From Frigoribacterium sp. PhB24 (GTDB lineage: Bacteria; Actinomycetota; Actinomycetes; Actinomycetales; Microbacteriaceae), in the NCBI RefSeq assembly GCF_003755185.1, contig NZ_RKIC01000010.1:434001-498000 (forward strand): DNA of 64,000 nucleotides. The letters run 5' to 3'. The stretch's first letter is position 1. The number at the start of each line of letters is the position of its first letter. Below are positions 57,924-64,000 of the stretch, in pieces. Made by a program: the position numbers and the translations under genes. The notes under the pieces were generated by a model. The model saw nothing but the letters and a program-made list of their open reading frames with translations, was not told the DNA's origin and did not search any database.

Positions 57924-59270
57924 TCAGCCGGCCGTGTCGTAGTCGACGTCCCGGGTCTCCCGGCTGAGCACGAGCGCGATCAGCGTCAGGACCGCCATCG
58001 ACGACAGGTAGAGGCCCACGAGCCAGGTGCTGCCACCCGCCGCCGTCCAGAGCGCCACGGCGATGAACGGGGCCACGGCGGCTCCCAGGATGCTCGCCAC
58101 GTTGTAGCTGATCGCCGAGCCGGTGTAGCGGACGCTCGTGGGGAACAGCTCGGGCAACACGGCCCCCATGGGCCCGAAGGTGAGCCCCATCAGGACGAAG
58201 CCGATGATCAGCAGCGCCTGCGCCCCGAGGGCCCCGGCCGCGAACAGCGGGGCGAACGTGAAGCCGAAGACGAGGATGCCCGCCGTCACGCAGATGAGCA
58301 TGGCGCGGCGCCCGAACTTCTCGGCGAGCGGCCCCGAGACCAGGGTGAAGATGCCGAAGAACACCACGCCGAGGATCAGCATCCAGAGGAACTGCGTCCG
58401 GGGGATGCCCAGACCCGCCGGGGTGCCCGCGGCGTCGGCCGTCCCGAACGTCAGCGTGAACGTCGTCATCAGGTAGAAGAGCGTGTAGGTCGCGAGCATG
58501 ATGAACGTGCCGAGCAGCAGGGGGCGCCAGCTCGACCGGAACACGCGGGCCAGCGGCAGGGTGGCGACGTTCCCCGAGTCGACGACCCTCTGGAACGCCG
58601 GGGTCTCGATGAGCTTGAACCGCACGTAGAGGCCGATGATCACGAGCACCGCGCTCGCCAGGAACGGCAGGCGCCAGCCCCAGGCCAGGAATTGTTCCTC
58701 GGTGAGGGTCGTGTTCAGCAGCACGAAGAGGAGGTTGGCGATGATGAAGCCGATGGGCGCGCCCAGCTGGGGGAACGTGCCGTAGATCGCGCGGCGGTTC
58801 GCGGGGGCGTTCTCGGTCGCGAGCAGGGCGGCACCGCTCCATTCGCCGCCGAGGCCGAGGCCCTGGCAGAAGCGCAACACGACGAGGCAGGCCGGGCCGG
58901 CGACCGCCCAGCCGGGCGTGGTGCCGGCCGGGATGCAGCCGATCAGCACCGTCGCGATGCCCATGGTCAGCAGCGATGCCACGAGGGTGCCTTTTCGGCC
59001 GATGCGGTCGCCGAAGTGCCCGAAGACGATCGAGCCGACGGGCCGGGCGATGAACGCGACGCCGAAGACGGCGAACGAGGCGAGCCGCGCGACGGCGGGA
59101 TCGTCGTTGGCGAAGAAGATCGTCGGGAAGACGAGCACAGCGGCGGTCGCGTAGACGTAGAAGTCGTAGAACTCGATCGAGGTGCCGATGAGGCTCGCGA
59201 CGATGACGCGTGAACGCTTGTTGGTGGCTGGGGTGGGCGACGTCGACGAGTCGACGGTGGGGGCAGACAC
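57924..59270 (-). CDS. MFS transporter, metabolite:H+ symporter (MHS) family
   Basis: A 448-residue permease with twelve hydrophobic segments. The start VIVASLIGTSIEFYDFYVYATAAVLVFP and the loop-2 motif GHFGDRIGRKGTLV are typical of the MHS subfamily (proline/betaine, shikimate and alpha-ketoglutarate symporters); RFCQGLGLGGEWSGAALLATEN is also conserved there. The substrate cannot be decided. The GTG start is 59270. The 242 bases upstream, to 59512, contain no other gene. Confidence 0.92.
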   Translation of the reverse strand: MSAPTVDSSTSPTPATNKRSRVIVASLIGTSIEFYDFYVYATAAVLVFPTIFFANDDPAVARLASFAVFGVAFIARPVGSIVFGHFGDRIGRKGTLVASLLTMGIATVLIGCIPAGTTPGWAVAGPACLVVLRFCQGLGLGGEWSGAALLATENAPANRRAIYGTFPQLGAPIGFIIANLLFVLLNTTLTEEQFLAWGWRLPFLASAVLVIIGLYVRFKLIETPAFQRVVDSGNVATLPLARVFRSSWRPLLLGTFIMLATYTLFYLMTTFTLTFGTADAAGTPAGLGIPRTQFLWMLILGVVFFGIFTLVSGPLAEKFGRRAMLICVTAGILVFGFTFAPLFAAGALGAQALLIIGFVLMGLTFGPMGAVLPELFPTSVRYTGSAISYNVASILGAAVAPFIAVALWTAAGGSTWLVGLYLSSMAVLTLIALVLSRETRDVDYDTAG

Positions 59271-59512
59271 GGGGGCACTCCGAGGGGAGGGGGCGAGGGC
59301 CGGCGGACGTCGACGACCGAGCGCGTGATGCGGCGCAGCGGGTCGGACGGAGGCGCGGTGCAGGGATCTGCGGATCGCTCGGCCGGGAGAGATGATGGCC
59401 GCTCGTGACAGCCGCCCCCGATGTTACTCCCGCACGGGCCCGGGCACGAACGTCGGACCCCGACGCGGGACGGACCGGGACGCGGGACGGACCGGGGCGT
59501 CGGGCCGCGGGC

Positions 59513-60154
59513 TCAGTCGTCGGAGCCGAGATGGCCGGGCAGCTCGTGACCCATGCGGTCGCGCTTGGTGTCGAGGTACCCCTCGTTGAACGCTCCGACG
59601 CCGACGACGAGGGGCACCAGTTCGGTGACCTCGATGCCGTGCTGGCCGAGCTGTCGCCGTTTCTCGGGATTGTTGCTGAGCAGGCGGACACGGGCGAGGC
59701 CGAGGTCGCGCAGCACGTCGGCGGCCGCACCGTAGTCGCGCGCGTCGGCAGGCAGCCCGAGGGCGAGGTTGGCGTCGAGCGTGTCGAGGCCGTCTTCTTG
59801 CAGGCGGTAGGCACGTAGCTTGTTGACCAGGCCGATGCCGCGCCCTTCGTGGCCGCGCAGGTAGACCACGACCCCGCCGTGGTCCCGGATGGTGTCGAGT
59901 GCGGCGTCCAGCTGCGGGCCGCACTCGCACTTCAGCGAGCCGAACGCCTCGCCGGTCAGGCACTCGGAGTGCACGCGCACGAGTGCGTCGTCGGCCGGGG
60001 GAAGGCCCGTCGGGTCGCTCGCGATGATCGCCACGTGGTCGGCCCCGGTGACGGTGTCGCGGTAGGCCCTCATGCGGAACGTACCGTGGCTGGTGGGGAC
60101 CGTGGTCTCGACCTCGAACGACACCTGGGACGATGCGGCGGGGGTGGTGGTCAT
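59513..60154 (-). CDS. ribA: GTP cyclohydrolase II
   Basis: A 213-residue stand-alone enzyme. The zinc motif CLTGEAFGSLKCECGPQL and the catalytic RGHEGRGIGLVNKLRAYRLQ are complete, with the nucleotide region SNNPEK..QL. It opens GTP in the first committed step of riboflavin synthesis. There is no fused RibB domain, so dihydroxybutanone phosphate synthase must be encoded elsewhere. It overlaps ribD by 4 bases. Confidence 0.94.
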   Translation of the reverse strand: MTTTPAASSQVSFEVETTVPTSHGTFRMRAYRDTVTGADHVAIIASDPTGLPPADDALVRVHSECLTGEAFGSLKCECGPQLDAALDTIRDHGGVVVYLRGHEGRGIGLVNKLRAYRLQEDGLDTLDANLALGLPADARDYGAAADVLRDLGLARVRLLSNNPEKRRQLGQHGIEVTELVPLVVGVGAFNEGYLDTKRDRMGHELPGHLGSDD

Positions 60155-61194
60155 ACGTGTCTCCTGGGGGTGTCGCGGGCGACGACCACCAGGTCGTCGC
60201 CGAGGGTGTGCGCATCGGTGACGCGCAGTCGTCGCTGTCGGTCGATGTGCTCGACACCGAGGTCGTCGAGGGCGGTCCGCGGGCCGCCGAGCAGCGTGGG
60301 CGCGAGGTAGACGAGGTAGTCGTCGACGAGCCCGAGCCGGACGAACGCGCTCGCGACGGTGGGGCCGCCCTCGACGAACACGCTGCGGACCCCGCGGCGT
60401 CCGAGGTCGTCGAGCACGGCCTCGAGGTCGTGCGTGCCCGTCTCGACGACCTCGCGGGGGTGTCGGCGTAGGGCGGCGTCGGTCGGCACGGGTCGCGTGC
60501 CGACGACGACGGGCAGGGGCTGGTCGGGGAGCAGTTCGCCGCCGTCGCCCCGGGCGGTCAGGCTCGGGTCGTCGGCCAGCACGGTGCCCGTGCCGACCAA
60601 GATGGCGTCGTGGGCCGCCCGCTGCTCGTGCACGTGCTGCCGTGCCGCCGTGCCGGTGATCCACCGACTGCTGCCGTCGGACGCGGCAGTGCGCCCGTCC
60701 AGGCTCGAGGCCCACTTGAGCGTCACGAAGGGTCGACCCGTCCGGGCGGTCACCAACCAGCGGCGAGCCATCTCGGCGGCCTCGTCGGCGAGCACACCGT
60801 CGACCACCTCGACGCCGGCGCGCCGCAGCCGTTCGGCCCCGCCGCCCGAGGACGCACCGGGATCGGGGACGGCATGGACGACGCGGGAGACGCCCGCGTC
60901 GATCAGGGCGACGCTGCACGGCCCGGTGCGGCCCACGTGGTCACAGGGTTCGAGCGTCACGACGGCCGTCATGCCCCGCGCCTCGCCGGGGGAGAGGTGC
61001 GAGAGGGCGTCGACCTCGGCATGCGGGGTGCCGGCACCGCGGTGCCACCCCTCGGCCGCCGTGCTGCCGTCGGGGCGCAGGAGGACGCAACCGACCTGGG
61101 GGTTCACTCCGCGGGCGGGTCCGCGTCCGGCGAGGGCGACGGCCCGGCGCATGGTGCGCTCGAGGAGGTCGTGGTCGTTCGCGGCGATGCTCAC
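60151..61194 (-). CDS. ribD: Bifunctional riboflavin deaminase/reductase
   Basis: A 347-residue two-domain enzyme. The deaminase part has the zinc site HAEVDAL ... PCDHVGRTGPC; the reductase part starts at FVTLKWASSLDGRTAASDGSSRWITG and includes VFVEGGPTVASAF. It carries out the second and third steps of riboflavin synthesis. The GTG start overlaps the upstream acetyltransferase stop. No FMN riboswitch (RFN element) is seen upstream, since the operon is packed back to trpS. Confidence 0.95.
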   Translation of the reverse strand: MSIAANDHDLLERTMRRAVALAGRGPARGVNPQVGCVLLRPDGSTAAEGWHRGAGTPHAEVDALSHLSPGEARGMTAVVTLEPCDHVGRTGPCSVALIDAGVSRVVHAVPDPGASSGGGAERLRRAGVEVVDGVLADEAAEMARRWLVTARTGRPFVTLKWASSLDGRTAASDGSSRWITGTAARQHVHEQRAAHDAILVGTGTVLADDPSLTARGDGGELLPDQPLPVVVGTRPVPTDAALRRHPREVVETGTHDLEAVLDDLGRRGVRSVFVEGGPTVASAFVRLGLVDDYLVYLAPTLLGGPRTALDDLGVEHIDRQRRLRVTDAHTLGDDLVVVARDTPRRHV

Positions 61195-61895
61195 GGGGCC
61201 TCCGGAAGAGAACGGTCGCGCGCCGGAGCGTGCGCGGTGGGGGACGATCGGACGACGCCGTCGACGGCATCGGTGAGGGAGTCAACGCCGTCGGCCACGG
61301 GGTATTCCGCCGGGTGACCGAGGCTCGTCGGGGGATGCCCCAGGTCGGGCCAGCCCGGTCGGGCCACCCGTGTGTCGCCCGGTCGCAGGCGGGCCTTCCA
61401 GCAGAGAGGGTGGCCCCCGTCGCGGTCGGGGTGCAGCCCCGGGCCGACACCCTGGTAGGTGAACCCCGCACGACGGGCGACGGCGGCCGAGGCGTCGTTG
61501 CCGACGTAGCCCTCCCAGAAGAGCTCGCGCAACCTTCCGACGCCGAAGGCCCAGTCGGCCACCAGGCCGAGGGCCTCGGTCATCAGGCCGTGACCACGGG
61601 AGGCCGGGGCCGTCCAGAAGCCGACGTCTGACGACCGGAGCCGCACGCTGATGATCCCCTCGAGCAGGCCGGAGCCGGGGCGACGGAGCCCCCAGGTGAA
61701 CTCGCGCCCGGTCGCCCAGCCGTCGTCGACGATGCGCCGGAGGAAGAACTCGGCGTCGGACCGGTCGTAGGGCACGGGCACCGTGGTGAACCGCTGCAGC
61801 GTCTCGTCCCGGCAGGCGTCGACGATGGCCGGGACGTCGGCCGCGCTCGGCACCAGCAACTCGAGGGTCGGTGACGCGAGCACGAACGGCAGCAC
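61191..61895 (-). CDS. GNAT-family acetyltransferase (RimJ-like) with C-terminal extension
   Basis: A 234-residue protein. The GNAT part (about residues 1-180) has TLELLVPSAADVPAIVDACRDE, the WGLRR...GIISVRL strands, and RGHGLMTEALGLVADWAFG as the acetyl-CoA-binding motif A, followed by NDASAAVARRAGFTYQG. About 45 further residues form a Pro/Asp-rich tail with no known domain. It lies between trpS (2-base gap) and ribD (GTGA overlap) in one operon; its target is unknown. Confidence 0.87.
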   Translation of the reverse strand: MLPFVLASPTLELLVPSAADVPAIVDACRDETLQRFTTVPVPYDRSDAEFFLRRIVDDGWATGREFTWGLRRPGSGLLEGIISVRLRSSDVGFWTAPASRGHGLMTEALGLVADWAFGVGRLRELFWEGYVGNDASAAVARRAGFTYQGVGPGLHPDRDGGHPLCWKARLRPGDTRVARPGWPDLGHPPTSLGHPAEYPVADGVDSLTDAVDGVVRSSPTAHAPARDRSLPEAP

Positions 61896-61897
61896 GA

Positions 61898-62956
<1,059 letters not shown>

Positions 62957-63802
62957 TCAGAGCCGGTAGTCGACGACGACCGGAGCGTGGTCCGACCACC
63001 GCTGGTCGTAGGCGGCCGCTCGGTCGACCACGTAGTGCTCGACGGTGTCGGCCAACGCCGGGGTGGCCAACTGGTAGTCGATGCGCCAGCCGGTGTCGTT
63101 GTCGAAGGCCTGACCGCGCCAGGACCACCACGAGTAGGGCCCCTCGACCTCGCCAGCGAAGCGACGACCCACGTCGACCCAGCCGAGGCCTTCCCCGCCG
63201 GTGCCGTCGACCGTCGCGACCTGCTCGCCCGCCGGCCCGAGGAAGCGGTCGAAGTACGACCGCTCACGGGGGAGGAAGCCGGCGCGCTTGACGTTGCCTT
63301 TCCAGTTCTTGATGTCGAGCTCGCGGTGCCCCACGTTGAGGTCGCCCGTGACCACCGAGAGCTCGTTGTGGGCGGCGAGCTCGGGGAGCCGCGCCGACAT
63401 GGCGTCGAGGAACTTCCATTTCTCGTCCTGCTTGGGGGTGCCGACCTCGCCCGAGTGGACGTACGTGCTGACCACGGTCACGACGGTGCCGTCGATCTCG
63501 TAGTCCGCCTCGAGCCAGCGGCCGGCACTGTCGAAGTCGTCGGGCCCGAGCTCGACGCGGTGCACGTGGGCCTTGCCCCTGCTGGCGATGGCGACCCCGG
63601 CCCGGCCCTTCGCGGTCGCCGGGTCGTGGACGACGTTCCACTCGGGGCCGAGCAGCCCCTCGAGATCGTCGGTCGAGGCGCGCACCTCTTGCAGCGTGAG
63701 GACGTCGACGTCGCGCTCCGAGAGCCAGTCGCCCATGCCCTTGCGGAAGGCGGCGCGGACGCCGTTGACGTTGACGGTGGCGAGACGGAGGCGCGTGGAC
63801 AT
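62957..63802 (-). CDS. xth: Exodeoxyribonuclease III (AP endonuclease family)
   Basis: A 281-residue nuclease of the EEP fold: ATVNVNGVRAAF, LTLQEVRA (metal Glu), STYVHSG, VTGDLNVGHRELDIKNWKGN (Asp/Asn pair), DTGWRIDYQLATP and the final WSDHAPVVVDY (catalytic His). It repairs abasic sites in DNA. ATG 63802 gives the expected start MSTRLRLATVNVNG; an in-frame upstream codon at 63916 would add an Ala/Pro-rich stretch. Confidence 0.95.
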   Translation of the reverse strand: MSTRLRLATVNVNGVRAAFRKGMGDWLSERDVDVLTLQEVRASTDDLEGLLGPEWNVVHDPATAKGRAGVAIASRGKAHVHRVELGPDDFDSAGRWLEADYEIDGTVVTVVSTYVHSGEVGTPKQDEKWKFLDAMSARLPELAAHNELSVVTGDLNVGHRELDIKNWKGNVKRAGFLPRERSYFDRFLGPAGEQVATVDGTGGEGLGWVDVGRRFAGEVEGPYSWWSWRGQAFDNDTGWRIDYQLATPALADTVEHYVVDRAAAYDQRWSDHAPVVVDYRL

Positions 63803-63812
63803 GGGCTCCAGA

Positions 63813-64000
63813 CTAGCGGCGGGCACCGTCACGGGTGCCGTCCGGGGGGCCCGTGGGCGGGACGTCGGACGGGCCGCCGCGGCGTACGCCACGCAGCGAC
63901 CGCGAGAGCAGGCCACGGGCGCCGTCGACGAGACGACCGCCGCGCGACCGGGCCCGCGCCTCCTGGGCTCGTCGTTCCTCCTCGAGGCGCCGCAGGCGGG
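63813..64000 (-). CDS. C-terminal end of an unidentified gene (partial)
   Basis: A minus-strand frame enters from beyond the window and stops at 63813, giving 62 residues with a charged helix (RLRRLEEERRAQEARARSRGG) and a Pro/Gly/Arg-rich tail. It lies just upstream of the exonuclease gene in the same direction. Too little is present to name it. Confidence 0.5.
   Translation of the reverse strand, partial: RLRRLEEERRAQEARARSRGGRLVDGARGLLSRSLRGVRRGGPSDVPPTGPPDGTRDGARR

Overview
The window is a high-GC chromosome segment from a Gram-positive actinobacterium, most likely a member of the Microbacteriaceae (inferred from gene content, a topA followed directly by holB, lysine-rich TopA tails and many probable leaderless starts). 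It consists of a host chromosome backbone interrupted by one apparently complete temperate siphovirus prophage of about 40.5 kb.

Left host flank (1-7464): the end of a Flp/Tad pilus locus (tadA end, tadB-like, a DUF4244 pilin-like gene, two TadE-like pseudopilin genes), then topA, holB (DNA polymerase III delta prime) and a TetR regulator, ending in tRNA-Thr(CGU), which is the integration target.

Prophage (7423-47911): bounded by a perfect 44-bp direct repeat equal to the 3' part of the tRNA gene. Reading from the right end: integrase, an ImmA/IrrE peptidase and an XRE repressor form a plus-strand lysogeny operon. It is divergent from a very long minus-strand lytic block. That block runs from Cro/Xis-like regulators through DNA metabolism (RuvC-like resolvase, YqaJ exonuclease, Sak4-like annealing ATPase, ParB-like protein, winged-helix initiator, possible helicase loader, DnaB, SSB), HNH endonuclease, terminases, portal, MuF-like protein, scaffold, capsid, connector proteins, major tail protein, a frameshifted tail-assembly chaperone, tape measure, minor tail proteins, M15 endolysin, three small membrane proteins and a beta-helix tail spike. 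At the left end three plus-strand genes face the lytic block. The largest is an O-antigen ligase/polymerase-like membrane protein, a candidate lysogenic-conversion gene that could alter surface glycans.

Right host flank (47912-64000): a secreted CAP-like protein, two Gfo/Idh/MocA oxidoreductases, a DacB-type PBP4 carboxypeptidase, pncA, a gabD-like aldehyde dehydrogenase, a 3-hydroxyisobutyryl-CoA hydrolase-like protein, an ABC exporter, an MHS-type MFS permease, a trpS-GNAT-ribD-ribA operon, exonuclease III and the end of one further gene.

The most informative non-coding signals are these: paired integrase arm-type repeats flanking the att core on both sides; loss of the encoded tRNA CCA end on integration; a compact divergent lysogeny switch in which both promoters appear to overlap operator-like palindromes and to give leaderless mRNAs; and two structured or cos-like non-coding stretches in the middle of the prophage. 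No IS element, CRISPR array or rRNA was seen.
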